Shown here piece by piece: positions 40,285 to 50,209 of a DNA stretch of 64,000 bases (the first letter of the stretch is position 1; every line of letters starts with the position of its first letter). Both the position numbers and the translations under genes were made by a program. A model generated the notes under the pieces. It made no database searches, was not told where the DNA came from, and was given only the letters and a program-made list of their open reading frames with translations. The DNA is taken from the NCBI RefSeq assembly GCF_017876155.1, contig NZ_JAGINP010000032.1, positions 29,229 to 93,228 on the forward strand, in the 5' to 3' direction. Origin of the DNA: Azospirillum rugosum (lineage in GTDB: Bacteria > Pseudomonadota > Alphaproteobacteria > Azospirillales > Azospirillaceae).

Positions 40285-41562
40285 TCAGGCGCCGCGCAGC
40301 TCTTGAAGCACCGCCTGGGCGACGTCCTGGCGGACCGTTCCACGCTCCACGAGGATGCGGGCGACGCGCTCGATCTCTTCGCCGACCGCGCCGGCCATCA
40401 TGGCGATGTTCTGGGCGTGCAGCGCCATGTGCCCCTTCTGGATGCCGGTGGTCGCCAGCGCCTTCAACGCGGAGAAGTTCTGGGCCAGTCCGACCGCGGC
40501 GATGATGCGGGCCAGCCGCTCCGCGCTGGTGACGCCCAGGATCTTCAGGCTGGCCTGCGCGGTGGGATGGACCTTGGTCGCCCCGCCGATCAGCCCGACC
40601 GCCATGGGAAGCTCGATGGAGCCGCTGAGCGCGCCGTCCTTCGTCGTCTCGAAACGGGTCAGGCTGCCGTAATGCCCCTGGCGGGCGGCGTAGGCGTGGG
40701 CGCCGGCCTCCACGGCGCGGGTGTCGTTGCCGGTCGCCAGCACGACGGCGCTGATGCCGTTCATGATCCCCTTGTTGTGCGTCGCCGCGCGGTAGGGGTC
40801 GGCCGCCGCGAAGTGGTAGGCGCTGATGATGCCGTCGCGCACTTCCGCGCCGCCAATCTGGTCCAGCGGCCACACCGCGTGCGCCCGCGCCAGCCGCCGG
40901 TCGGCAAGGTTGGAGAGGATGCGCAGGTACACGCGCCCGCCCGTCCACTGCGCGATGTGCGGCGCCAGCGTTTCCGCCATGGTGTTGACGGCGTTGGCGC
41001 CCATGGCGTCGCGGGTGTCGACGATCAGGTGGGTGACCAGCATGGGGCCGCCGAGGCTGTCGATGACGCGCACCTCAACGTCACGGAAGCCGCCGCCGAA
41101 CTTCAGAAGCACCGGGTCGCAGCCGTCGCAAAGCGCCTTGATGTCGTCGCGGCGGTCCAGCACGCGCAAGCGCGCCGCGTGCGGGTCGGCCACGTCGATC
41201 GCCTGGATCTGGGCGATCATCAGCGTGCCGGACATGGAGGTGGTGAAGCCGCCGGCGTCGTAGCACTGCCGGGCGGCGTTGCAGACCGCCGCGACCACGG
41301 AGGACTCCTCCGTCGCCATTGGGATCAGCAGGTCCTCGCCGTCCACCTTCATGTTGGTGGCAATGCCCAGCGGGATGTTCATCGAGCCGACGACGTTCTC
41401 CACCAGCCGGTCCGCGAGATCCAGGTCCAGGCCGCCGGTGTCGGCCAGCCGGTCGGTGGTGGCGGAATCCAGGCCGGCGAACTCGGCAACGATGCGCAGC
41501 CGTTCCTGCGGGGACTTGCGGTGGAAACCGGGGATGCGCGCGTTGCGGTGGGCGTGAGACAA
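40285..41562 (-). CDS. mvaA: Hydroxymethylglutaryl-CoA reductase, class II (degradative type)
   Basis: A 425-residue class II HMG-CoA reductase. Motifs: ENVVGSMNIPLGIATNMKVD, MATEESSVVAAV (catalytic Glu), DAMGANAVNTMAE, ATHNKGIMNGISAV (Lys) and HMALHAQNIA (catalytic His). In bacteria without a mevalonate route to isoprenoids this enzyme oxidises mevalonate to HMG-CoA with NAD, allowing growth on mevalonate. Start codon is probably TTG at 41562, behind AGGAGAGG; no ATG or GTG nearby is preceded by a ribosome site. An HMG-CoA lyase gene, needed for the next step, is not in the window. Divergent from a MocR regulator. Confidence 0.93.
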   Translation of the reverse strand: MSHAHRNARIPGFHRKSPQERLRIVAEFAGLDSATTDRLADTGGLDLDLADRLVENVVGSMNIPLGIATNMKVDGEDLLIPMATEESSVVAAVCNAARQCYDAGGFTTSMSGTLMIAQIQAIDVADPHAARLRVLDRRDDIKALCDGCDPVLLKFGGGFRDVEVRVIDSLGGPMLVTHLIVDTRDAMGANAVNTMAETLAPHIAQWTGGRVYLRILSNLADRRLARAHAVWPLDQIGGAEVRDGIISAYHFAAADPYRAATHNKGIMNGISAVVLATGNDTRAVEAGAHAYAARQGHYGSLTRFETTKDGALSGSIELPMAVGLIGGATKVHPTAQASLKILGVTSAERLARIIAAVGLAQNFSALKALATTGIQKGHMALHAQNIAMMAGAVGEEIERVARILVERGTVRQDVAQAVLQELRGA

Positions 41563-41642
41563 GACCGTCCTCTCCTCTTGGTCCAGCGTTCCCGGAAGCG
41601 TTCTTGCAGTTCTTCCGTTGCGCTGATGATCCGTATACTCAA

Positions 41643-41707
41643 GGGACAAAGGAAGGGACAGTTTGCGAAATTTCCCGGGACACTGTACCAGTCCAGGGGG
41701 TGGGACA
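41643..41707. promoter_or_regulatory. Four GGGACA direct repeats between mvaA and the MocR gene
   Basis: GGGACA occurs at 41643, 41655, 41677 and 41702 (spacings 12, 22, 25). The third is extended as GGGACACTGTACCAGTCC, which has a GGAC/GTCC symmetry. MocR regulators commonly bind direct repeats in such intergenic regions. Confidence 0.6.
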
Positions 41708-41709
41708 GT

Positions 41710-41829
41710 TCTAAAGCGAACTTCCGTTCGCTTTAGATTCACATGGCCTCATTCGCCGGCCGGGCTTCGGCCGCATGGGCGGCCGGGACCGCCGTCGCGG
41801 TCCAAAGCGGATTGCAATCCGCTTTAGCG
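41710..41829. repeat. Two palindromes with shared TAAAGCG ends (REPIN-like)
   Basis: First: twelve-base arms TCTAAAGCGAAC (41710-41721) and GTTCGCTTTAGA (41726-41737) around TTCC. Second: perfect 22-nt palindrome at 41804-41825 with arms AAAGCGGATTG and CAATCCGCTTT. Both carry the TAAAGCG / CGCTTTA edge, like two units of one mobile short repeat; alternatively they are regulator sites of the MocR gene starting at 41843. Confidence 0.8.
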
Positions 41830-41842
41830 CAGGAGGACGGGA

Positions 41843-43201
41843 ATGACGCGGGTCGACGGCATCGTTGCAAAGATCGCGGCCATGATCGACGGCAACCTGC
41901 TGAAGCCGGGGGAGCGGCTGTTGTCCGTCCGCGCCGGCGCGCTCGAACACGGCGTGTCCAAGAACACCATGGCGGAGGCCTACGACCGGCTCGTGGCGCT
42001 CGGCCATCTGGAGGCCCGGCAGGGCTCCGGCTACTACGTGGCGCGGGTCCGCCGCCCGTCGCCGGAGCAGCGTCCGTCCCACGTGGCGGAGGCTGCGGAC
42101 TTCGTCTCGCTGCTGCGCGAACAGCTGGTGCAGAACTACGCGGTGCGCATCGGCGACGGGCGCCCGCCGCCGTCCTGGATGGAGCGGTTCGATATGGGCG
42201 GCCAGCCGCGGCACACGCCGACCGCGTCGGAGCACGGCTACGGCAACCCCTGGGGCTTCCTCCCCCTGCGGGAACGGCTGGCCCTGACCCTGGCGGAACG
42301 CTCGATCAAGGTGGCGCCGGAGCAGATCCTGCTGACCCAGGGCGCCAACCACGCCCTCGACCTCGTCGCCCGCCAATTGCTGGAGCCCGGCGACGTGGCG
42401 CTGGTGGACAGCCCCGGCTACTATCCGCTGTTCGGCAAGCTGAAGCTCGCCAAGGTGGAGATCGCGGGCGTCCGGCGGCGCGGCGACGGGCCGGACCTGG
42501 AGGAGCTGGCCGCCCTGGCCGCGCGGCTGAAGCCGAAGGTCTTCTTCACCCAGTCGCTGGCGCACAACCCGACCGGCGGGTCGATCACCCCGGCCGTCGC
42601 CCACCGCCTGCTCCAGATCGCCGAGCAGCACGGCTTCCACGTGGTGGAGGACGACCCCTTCGCCGACATCCTGCCGGCCGCCAGCCCGCGCCTCGCCACG
42701 CTGGACCAGCTGGAGCGGGTGATCTACGTCGGGACCTTCTCCAAGACCCTGTCGGCCAGCCTGCGCGTCGGCTATGTGGCGGCCAAGCCGGCGCTGATCA
42801 ACACGCTGTGCGACCTGAAGATGCTGACCGTCGTCAGCACGTCGGACTTCGTCGAGCGCATCGTCTACGGCGTCATCGCCAGCGGTCAGTATCTGCGCCA
42901 CCTGCGCCGGCTGAAGGCGCGCGTCGAAGCCGCAACGGAGGAGGCGGTGGGCGCGCTCGGCCGGCTCGGCCTCCGCATGCCGATCCCGCCGACCGGCGGC
43001 TATTACCTGTGGGGCGAGCTGCCGGAGGGCACGGAGGAGCGCGCGCTGGTCCGCGACGCGGCGGAGCGGGGCATCTTCCTCGCCCCCGGCTCCGTCTTCG
43101 TGCCCGGAAAGGCGCTGGCCGTCCCGGCCATGCGCATCAACGTCGCCTACGCCGGTGACCCGAGATTTATCGACTTCATGCGGGATCAGCTGGGCCGGTG
43201 A
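41843..43201 (+). CDS. MocR/GntR-type regulator with aminotransferase domain
   Basis: A 452-residue protein. Residues 1-75 are a GntR winged helix (GNLLKPGERLLSVRAGALEH, SKNTMAEAYDRLVALGHLEA); residues 100-450 are a fold-type I aminotransferase domain with NHALDLVARQLLEPGDVALV, FFTQSLAHNPTGGSITPAVA, the PLP-binding Lys in VGTFSKTLSASLRVGYV and a C-terminal PLPPTGGYYLWGELP-like stretch. MocR proteins use PLP and an amino-compound effector to control transport or catabolic genes. It faces the mvaA/binding-protein operon across 280 nt of direct repeats and palindromes, so that operon is the likely target. Confidence 0.93.
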   Translation: MTRVDGIVAKIAAMIDGNLLKPGERLLSVRAGALEHGVSKNTMAEAYDRLVALGHLEARQGSGYYVARVRRPSPEQRPSHVAEAADFVSLLREQLVQNYAVRIGDGRPPPSWMERFDMGGQPRHTPTASEHGYGNPWGFLPLRERLALTLAERSIKVAPEQILLTQGANHALDLVARQLLEPGDVALVDSPGYYPLFGKLKLAKVEIAGVRRRGDGPDLEELAALAARLKPKVFFTQSLAHNPTGGSITPAVAHRLLQIAEQHGFHVVEDDPFADILPAASPRLATLDQLERVIYVGTFSKTLSASLRVGYVAAKPALINTLCDLKMLTVVSTSDFVERIVYGVIASGQYLRHLRRLKARVEAATEEAVGALGRLGLRMPIPPTGGYYLWGELPEGTEERALVRDAAERGIFLAPGSVFVPGKALAVPAMRINVAYAGDPRFIDFMRDQLGR

Positions 43202-43676
43202 CCAGAGGCGTCAGCGCCGCGCGCAGCGGGTCCGGCAGCGGCACCGGGCGGCGCGTTTCGCGGTCCACATAGACGTGCACGAAATGGCCGCTGGCGGCGG
43301 GCGCCGGGTCGTCGTTGCGGAACAGCCCGACCTCGTACCGCACGCTGCTGTTGCCGAGCCGCGCCACGCGCAGCCCCGCCTCCACCTGGTCGGGGAAGGT
43401 GATCGGCGCGAAGTAGCGGCAGCCCGTCTCGACCACCAGGCCGATCACCGGGCTCGTCTCGATCTCCAGCGCGCCGGCGTCGATCAGGTAGCGGTTCACC
43501 ACCGTGTCGAAATAGCTGTAGTAGACCACGTTGTTGACGTGGCCGTAGACGTCGTTGTCCATCCACCGCGTCGGGATGGTCAGGAAATGCCGATAGTCCG
43601 CCCGCTCCTCGCTCTTGCGCTCCACCACGCGTGCCCTCCCGTTCCAATGCGTCGCCCGGGTTCCGCCAGCCATCAT
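43176..43676 (-). CDS. Acyl-CoA thioesterase, hotdog fold (YbgC/4HBT-like)
   Basis: A 166-residue hotdog-fold protein. The central helix and catalytic Asp are in RWMDNDVYGHVNNVVYYSYF, as in 4-hydroxybenzoyl-CoA thioesterase relatives; TGCRYFAPITFPDQVEAGL and VRYEVGLFRND follow in the expected strands. It hydrolyses acyl-CoA thioesters; substrate unknown. Its last 26 nt overlap the end of the MocR gene on the other strand. The start could be any of two ATG codons at 43673-43676. Confidence 0.9.
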   Translation of the reverse strand: MMAGGTRATHWNGRARVVERKSEERADYRHFLTIPTRWMDNDVYGHVNNVVYYSYFDTVVNRYLIDAGALEIETSPVIGLVVETGCRYFAPITFPDQVEAGLRVARLGNSSVRYEVGLFRNDDPAPAASGHFVHVYVDRETRRPVPLPDPLRAALTPLVTGPADPA

Positions 43677-43734
43677 ATGGGCTGCTCACGGAACCCGGAC
43701 GAGCCCCGGCCACGCTCAAGGCTGGGAGAAAGCG

Positions 43735-44160
43735 TCAGACAACCTGAAGCCGGACCGGCACATTGTTGCGGGTGGCGTTGGAATAGGGGCAGATCTGGTG
43801 GGCCTTCTCGACCAGGGCTTCCGCCTTGGCCCGATCGACGCCCGGCATGGCGATCTTCAGATCGACCTCCAGCCCGAAGCCGCCCTCCGACCGCGGGCCG
43901 ATGCCGACCGTGGCGGTGACCGTGGCGTCGGGCGGCACCTGCATCTTCTCCTGCCCGGCGGCGGCTTTCATCGCACCCAGGAAGCAGGCGGAATAGCCGG
44001 CCGCGAAGAGCTGTTCCGGGTTGTTGCCGTCGCCCCCGCCGCCGCCCAGCTCCTTCGGCGTCGTGAGCCTCACGTCCAAGGACCCGTCGGCGGTCTTGGC
44101 GCGCCCGTCGCGCCCGCCGGTCGCCGTCGCCTCGGCCCGATACTTCACATCCACAGGCAT
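43735..44160 (-). CDS. Second organic hydroperoxide resistance protein Ohr
   Basis: A 141-residue Ohr paralogue. Cysteines C59 (AAGYSACFLGAMKAA) and C124 (HQICPYSNATRNN) are both present, so it should be an active peroxidase. It differs from the first copy by a GGGGGDGNN insertion near residue 40 and a PVD N-terminus. No ohrR lies beside it and I find no ATTGCGCGCAAT palindrome upstream, so its control differs from that of the ohr gene at 14.9 kb. A ribosome site (GGAGG on the reverse strand) precedes the ATG. Confidence 0.94.
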   Translation of the reverse strand: MPVDVKYRAEATATGGRDGRAKTADGSLDVRLTTPKELGGGGGDGNNPEQLFAAGYSACFLGAMKAAAGQEKMQVPPDATVTATVGIGPRSEGGFGLEVDLKIAMPGVDRAKAEALVEKAHQICPYSNATRNNVPVRLQVV

Positions 44161-44322
44161 GTCGGTCCTCCCTGGTTGGAGCGAGGGGGCCTTCGGCCCT
44201 CCTCGACAGCCACCCCAACAGCCGGCGGACGCTCTCTGTCACGCTGCCGCTGCGCGAAGGCTCAGGACCACCCGTGGGGAATGGGGGCGGTCCGCCCGCC
44301 CCCTTGAGCAAAACCCCCGTCC

Positions 44323-45738
<1,416 letters not shown>

Positions 45739-45889
45739 TGTCTCTCGGCCTCTTGGGCCGCCTCCTTGGTGGGGCGTTGGCGCGCAGAGTATGGTCAGCG
45801 CGCGATCAGGACAACCCGGATATCGTCCAGGCCGACGGGTGTTGGGCTCCCCTACCGCTTCTTCGAGGAAAGGTGGAAGAGGTGCCGGA

Positions 45890-46813
45890 TCAACCTTTCA
45901 GGAAGCGCAGCAGTTCCGCGGACGTCTCCTCCGGCGCCTCCTCCTGGAGGGTGTGGCCGCAGTCGAGCGCACGGCCGCGCACGTCGGTCGCCTTCTCCCG
46001 CCACGTCTCCAGCACGTCGTAGAGAGCCCCGACCGTCCCCTTGGCGCCCCACAGGGCGAGCAACGGGGCGGACACCCGGACGTCGGCGTCGGCCGCGTCG
46101 TGCTCCAGGTCGATGGAAGCGGCGGCGCGGTAGTCCTCGCAGATGGCGTGGATGGTCGCCGGGTCGCGGTAGCAGCGCAGATATTCCCGGAACAGCGCCT
46201 CGTTCTCCGTGCCCGGGTTCTTGGTCTGGCCGGCGATGTGCTTGCGCAGAAAGTGTTCGGGATCGGCGCCGATCATCCGTTCCGGCAGGTCGAAGGGCTG
46301 GATCAGAAAGAACCACCAGAAATAGCGCGTGGCGAACTCCCGGTTCGTTCGGGCGTACATGGTCGCGGTCGGCGCGATGTCCAGCAGGGCCAAGCGCTCC
46401 ACCGCCGTGGGATGGTCGAGCGCCATGCGGTGGGCGACCCGCCCGCCCCGGTCATGCCCGATGACGGCGAAGCGCTCGTGCCCCAGCGCCCGCATCACCT
46501 CCACCTGGTCCAGCGCCATGGCGCGCTTGGCATAGGTGGCGTGCCCCTCTCCACCCGGCGGCTTGGACGAATCGCCATAGCCGCGCAGGTCCGCGGCAAC
46601 CACCGTGCAGCCGGCCTCGACCAGCCGGGGGGCCACCCGGTACCAGGTCAGGTGCGTCTGCGGATGCCCGTGCAGCAGCAGGACCGGCGGCCCGTCGCCT
46701 CGATTGGCGGTCGACACGGCGACGCGGATGCGGGCGCCCGTGGTGTCCAGGTCCAGGCGGCGGAAGCCGGGCATGATGGCGTCGGCGGCGGGATCGAGAA
46801 TGTCCATGCACAT
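45890..46813 (-). CDS. Haloacetate (fluoroacetate) dehalogenase-like alpha/beta hydrolase
   Basis: A 307-residue hydrolase. The nucleophile is an Asp, D121 in VIGHDRGGRVAHR, with R122 and R125 placed as the carboxylate-binding arginines of fluoroacetate dehalogenase; PVLLLHGHPQTHLTWYRVAP and the catalytic H287 in DCGHTLQEEAPEE also fit. These enzymes cleave C-halogen bonds of haloacetates; many paralogues with these residues are untested or act on other substrates. The start with GAGG nine nt upstream (46813) is preferred over ATGs just before and after. Divergent from a MarR gene whose operator at 46890 lies between them. Confidence 0.85.
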   Translation of the reverse strand: MCMDILDPAADAIMPGFRRLDLDTTGARIRVAVSTANRGDGPPVLLLHGHPQTHLTWYRVAPRLVEAGCTVVAADLRGYGDSSKPPGGEGHATYAKRAMALDQVEVMRALGHERFAVIGHDRGGRVAHRMALDHPTAVERLALLDIAPTATMYARTNREFATRYFWWFFLIQPFDLPERMIGADPEHFLRKHIAGQTKNPGTENEALFREYLRCYRDPATIHAICEDYRAAASIDLEHDAADADVRVSAPLLALWGAKGTVGALYDVLETWREKATDVRGRALDCGHTLQEEAPEETSAELLRFLKG

Positions 46814-46889
46814 CAATTTGTGCCTCATGCGTTCAAGCCAAGGGCGCGTTTGAGCAACCGCATGGCCGGCGGCATCCGGAAACGCTATC

Positions 46890-46908
46890 ATAATCATTAT
46901 CGTGATAA
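46890..46908. promoter_or_regulatory. MarR operator, motif shared with the dipZ promoter
   Basis: ATAATCATTATCGTGATAA lies between the leftward dehalogenase (start 46813) and the rightward MarR gene (start 46927). CATTATC and GATAATG (46895-46901, 46904-46910) form an inverted repeat around GT. The same arrangement, ATAATnnTTATnnTGATAA, recurs at 49292-49310. Confidence 0.78.
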
Positions 46909-46926
46909 TGGAACCCGGGCGCCGCC

Positions 46927-47430
46927 ATGAGCCGCAAGCCGACCGACACGCCGCCAGGCGAATCGCCAAAACAACCGGCCAGCCGGTCGGAGGCCGCCAA
47001 GCTGGCCGATTTCATGTGCTTCTCGATTTATTCCGCCAACCTCGCCTACTCCCGGGTCTACAAGCCGGTTTTGGAGCAGCTTGGCGTCACCTACCCGCAA
47101 TACATCACGATCATCGCGCTGTGGGAAGAGGACCGGCAGACGGTGAAGAGCCTGAGCGACAAGCTGTTCCTCGAACCCAGCACCATGACGCCGATGCTGC
47201 AGCGCCTCGAAGCGATGGGCTACGTCACGCGGATGCGCGACCATGAGGACGAGCGGGTCGTCCGCGTCGCCCTGACCGAGGCCGGCCGCCAGCTCCGCGA
47301 GAAGGGGCTGGGGTTCGGGGAATTGACGGTGGCGGCCTCCGGCCTTCCGCCGGACGAGTTCCGCGTCCTTCAGAAGGCCGTGGCGCGGCTGCGGGACAAT
47401 TTGCAGAAGGCCGCCAAAGGCGAGGCGTGA
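46927..47430 (+). CDS. MarR-family regulator, OhrR-like with sensor Cys
   Basis: A 167-residue MarR protein with a 25-residue polar extension, then the OhrR-type sensor cysteine C31 in LADFMCFSIYSANLAYSRVY. The winged helix follows (VTYPQYITIIALWEEDRQTV, DKLFLEPSTMTPMLQRLEAM, DERVVRVALTEAG). It is about 60% like the OhrR at 14.3 kb by eye but lies 2.8 kb from the second ohr. An inverted-repeat operator occurs just upstream of it, and again upstream of the DipZ-type gene it faces tail-to-tail, so its regulon probably includes dehalogenase, itself and dipZ. It likely senses oxidants or thiol-reactive compounds. Confidence 0.9.
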   Translation: MSRKPTDTPPGESPKQPASRSEAAKLADFMCFSIYSANLAYSRVYKPVLEQLGVTYPQYITIIALWEEDRQTVKSLSDKLFLEPSTMTPMLQRLEAMGYVTRMRDHEDERVVRVALTEAGRQLREKGLGFGELTVAASGLPPDEFRVLQKAVARLRDNLQKAAKGEA

Positions 47431-47445
47431 CCGTGCCGCCGCGCT

Positions 47446-49197
47446 TTATCCGAAGGTGAAGACGTAGGCGTCGACGCCGGGATCGAGGAAGCGGATCTCG
47501 AAGGTCCGTTCGCGCACGTCGCCCGCCTGCCGGACGAGCTGGTAGAGCCGGGTTTCCGACACCGTGCCGGTGCCGTCGGCGCCGATGTCCGCCCCGTGGT
47601 CCGCCCCCGGCGCCTTGCCGTCGACCGTGACCTGGAAGCGCACCGGCTTGCCGTCCGGGCCGGGGCCGAGCACGAGGTGCAGGTCCCGCGCGCTGAAGCG
47701 GTGGACGATCGCCCCGCCGGGCCGGTTCAGCCGGGCCTGCTCCGCCCCGACCGTCCAGTTGCCGGCCAAGCCCCAGCGGTTGAGCCGCGGCGTGCCGATG
47801 GTGTAGTCCTGCGGCCGGCCGGGGCGCACGCCTTCCGGCGACGCGAAGCCGTCCGCCTTCTCATAGCCGATGTAGGTCTCGCCCGAGCGGGCGTCGGCAA
47901 GGTCGGGGGCGGCCTGCGCGCCCGGCGCCTCCGGGTTGACGAGCCCGGCGTCGGCGCTCCGCCGTCCCGCCGCTTCAGCCAGCAGATCCCGGATGACCCG
48001 CTCCGACCGCTCGTAGCCGCCCTCGCCGAACTGGTGGTGGCGGATGCGCCCTTCGGCGTCGACGAAGTAGAGGGCCGGCCAGTAGCTGTTCCCGAAGGCC
48101 CGCCAGATCGTGAAGTCACTGTCGACCGCGACCGGGTAGGTGATGCGGAAGTCCCGGATCGCCGTCTTGACGTTCGCGATCTTCTTCTCGAAGGCGAACT
48201 CCGGCGTATGGACACCGATCACGACCAGTCCCTGGTCCTTGTACGTCTCCGCCCAGGCCCGCAGGTAGGGCAGCGTCCGGATGCAGTTGATGCAGGAGTA
48301 GGTCCAAAAATCGACCAGGACCACCTTCCCGCGGAGCTGCTCCGCGGAGAGCGGCCCGGAGTTCAGCCATTCGACCGCCCCGCCGAGCGACGGGAGCCGC
48401 CCTTCCATCGGCAGGCTGCTGCGGTAGGGGCGGCTTGTGTCGTTGGCGGCCATGGTCATGCTCCTGTCCGTCAGGCCCGCGGCGGGAAGCTGGTCGAGAA
48501 GGGACTGCTCGATTCCGGTGGTCCCGGCGTAGGACAGGCGCGCCAGCAGGCCGGTGTCGACGCCCAGCGCGATGGCCGCCACGCCGGCGAGGACGGCGGC
48601 GCCCAGCCCTTTCCGGACGCGCTCGCCGACGCCGAGGGAGCGCTTCATCGCCGCCAGGATCCGCCCGCCGGCGAGCACCGCCAGGGCGAGCGAGGTCGCG
48701 GCGCCGGCGGCGTAGGCCGCCAGGAACAGAGTCGTCTGCGCGTTGGCCCCCTGGAGCGCGGCGCCGGTCAGGACCAGCCCCAGGATAGGGCCGGCGCAGG
48801 GGGTCCACAGGAAGCCGGTCGCGACACCCAGCAGCAGCGACCCGCCGACGGTCGCCGGCCGCGTCCCGGCCCGGCCCGACAGCCGGGTTCCGAGCGCAAG
48901 CCATGGGCGGCTCAGGACCGCGGCGGCGCGCGGCGACAGGAGCGTCCAGCCGAACACGGCCATCAGCGCGAGGGCGGCGAGCCGCCCGACCTCGTTGGCG
49001 CCGACGGCCCACTGTCCGCCGACGGCGGCGAGCGTCGCGACGCCTGCGAAGCTCGCCACCATGCCGGCCAGCATCGGCAGAACACTGCGGCCGGCGGGCT
49101 GCCCCGCCCTTGAGAAGACGAAGGGCACGATGGGGAGAATGCAAGGGCTGAGGATCGTCAGCACGCCCGCCAGATAGGACACCAGGAAAAGGGTCAT
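47446..49197 (-). CDS. DipZ-type fusion: CcdA membrane domain plus thioredoxin-like domain
   Basis: A 583-residue thiol-disulfide protein. Residues 1-230 form a CcdA/DsbD-like transmembrane electron carrier with C19 (TILSPCILPIVPF) and C134 (WTPCAGPILG). Residues about 265-425 are a TlpA/thioredoxin-like domain with the CxxC pair C302 and C305 (VDFWTYSCINCIRTLP). Residues 440-583 are the extra C-terminal beta domain of DipZ proteins. It carries reducing power across the membrane to periplasmic proteins. The start at 49197 has the family start MTLFLVSYLAGVLT. A MarR-type operator lies at 49292 upstream. Confidence 0.92.
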   Translation of the reverse strand: MTLFLVSYLAGVLTILSPCILPIVPFVFSRAGQPAGRSVLPMLAGMVASFAGVATLAAVGGQWAVGANEVGRLAALALMAVFGWTLLSPRAAAVLSRPWLALGTRLSGRAGTRPATVGGSLLLGVATGFLWTPCAGPILGLVLTGAALQGANAQTTLFLAAYAAGAATSLALAVLAGGRILAAMKRSLGVGERVRKGLGAAVLAGVAAIALGVDTGLLARLSYAGTTGIEQSLLDQLPAAGLTDRSMTMAANDTSRPYRSSLPMEGRLPSLGGAVEWLNSGPLSAEQLRGKVVLVDFWTYSCINCIRTLPYLRAWAETYKDQGLVVIGVHTPEFAFEKKIANVKTAIRDFRITYPVAVDSDFTIWRAFGNSYWPALYFVDAEGRIRHHQFGEGGYERSERVIRDLLAEAAGRRSADAGLVNPEAPGAQAAPDLADARSGETYIGYEKADGFASPEGVRPGRPQDYTIGTPRLNRWGLAGNWTVGAEQARLNRPGGAIVHRFSARDLHLVLGPGPDGKPVRFQVTVDGKAPGADHGADIGADGTGTVSETRLYQLVRQAGDVRERTFEIRFLDPGVDAYVFTFG

Positions 49198-49291
49198 GGC
49201 CGAACCTTTCGGATCCACCGGACGCCCAAGGGGCCGTCCGGCGGTGATGAACGCCCGGCGCACCCACGCGCGCCGCCGTTTCGTTTGTACA

Positions 49292-49310
49292 ATAATAGTT
49301 ATGATGATAA
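49292..49310. promoter_or_regulatory. Second copy of the MarR operator motif
   Basis: ATAATAGTTATGATGATAA matches ATAATnnTTATnnTGATAA, identical in all fixed bases to the site at 46890. It lies 95 nt upstream of the leftward dipZ start and 92 nt before the rightward OmpR-type regulator. Confidence 0.75.
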
Positions 49311-49402
49311 GTTTTGTCCAGCGTGAAGCCGCTGATCGGCGTCAGCGGGGATGAGCCGGCATAGAGCATTCGGTAGGGAGCACTCGGCAGGGAGCATTCG
49401 GC

Positions 49403-50209
49403 ATGGAACACATCGACCACGTCCTGATCGTCGACGACGACCGGGACATTCGGGACCTCGTGTCCGACTATCTGAAGAGGAACGGGCTGCGCACCACCGT
49501 GGCCGCGGACGGGCGGCAGATGCGGAGCTTCCTGGAGCGCGACCGTGCGGACCTCATCATCCTCGACCTCATGATGCCGGGCGACGACGGGCTGGCGCTG
49601 TGCCGGGAACTGCGCGCCGGCCGCCACGGCGCGACGCCGGTCCTGATGCTGACGGCCTGCGGCGACGAAACGGACCGGATTGTCGGGCTGGAAATGGGAG
49701 CCGACGATTACCTGACGAAGCCCTTCGCGGCGCGCGAGCTGCTGGCCCGCATCAAGGCGGTCCTGCGCCGCACGCGCATGCTGCCGCCGAATCTCCAGGT
49801 GACCGGGGCCGGCCGGCTCCTGCGGTTCGGCGACTGGCGGCTCGACACCACGGCCCGTCACCTGCTCGATCCGGAGGGCACCGCCGTCGCGCTGAGCGGC
49901 GCCGAATACCGGCTCCTCCAGGTCTTCCTCGACCATCCGCAGCGGGTGCTGTCCCGCGACCAGCTGCTCAACCTGACCCAGGGGCGGGAGGCCGAACTGT
50001 TCGAGCGCTCCATCGACCTGCTGGTCAGCCGGATCCGGCAACGGCTGCGCGACGACGCGCGCGAACCCGCCTACATCAAGACGGTCCGCAGCGAAGGCTA
50101 CGTGTTCGCCAAGCCGGTGGACATCGCCGCGGCGCACGCCGAGCTTGCCCCGATCTCGGCGGAACTCTCGGGTTTCAAGGAGCGCGCACCGGCTGCAAGG
50201 CCTGGATGA
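49403..50209 (+). CDS. OmpR-family response regulator (orphan)
   Basis: A 268-residue regulator. The receiver has the DDD acid pocket (VLIVDDDRDIRDLV), the phospho-acceptor D55 in LIILDLMMPGDDG and K106 in YLTKPF. The winged helix (about 135-240) has ALSGAEYRLLQVFLDHPQRV, LSRDQLLNLTQGR and VDLLVSRIRQRLRDD-like residues typical of OmpR/OsmR relatives. The last 30 residues are a non-conserved tail. No kinase is encoded nearby; its cognate sensor is unknown. Its end overlaps the end of the GntR gene on the other strand by 35 nt. Confidence 0.93.
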   Translation: MEHIDHVLIVDDDRDIRDLVSDYLKRNGLRTTVAADGRQMRSFLERDRADLIILDLMMPGDDGLALCRELRAGRHGATPVLMLTACGDETDRIVGLEMGADDYLTKPFAARELLARIKAVLRRTRMLPPNLQVTGAGRLLRFGDWRLDTTARHLLDPEGTAVALSGAEYRLLQVFLDHPQRVLSRDQLLNLTQGREAELFERSIDLLVSRIRQRLRDDAREPAYIKTVRSEGYVFAKPVDIAAAHAELAPISAELSGFKERAPAARPG

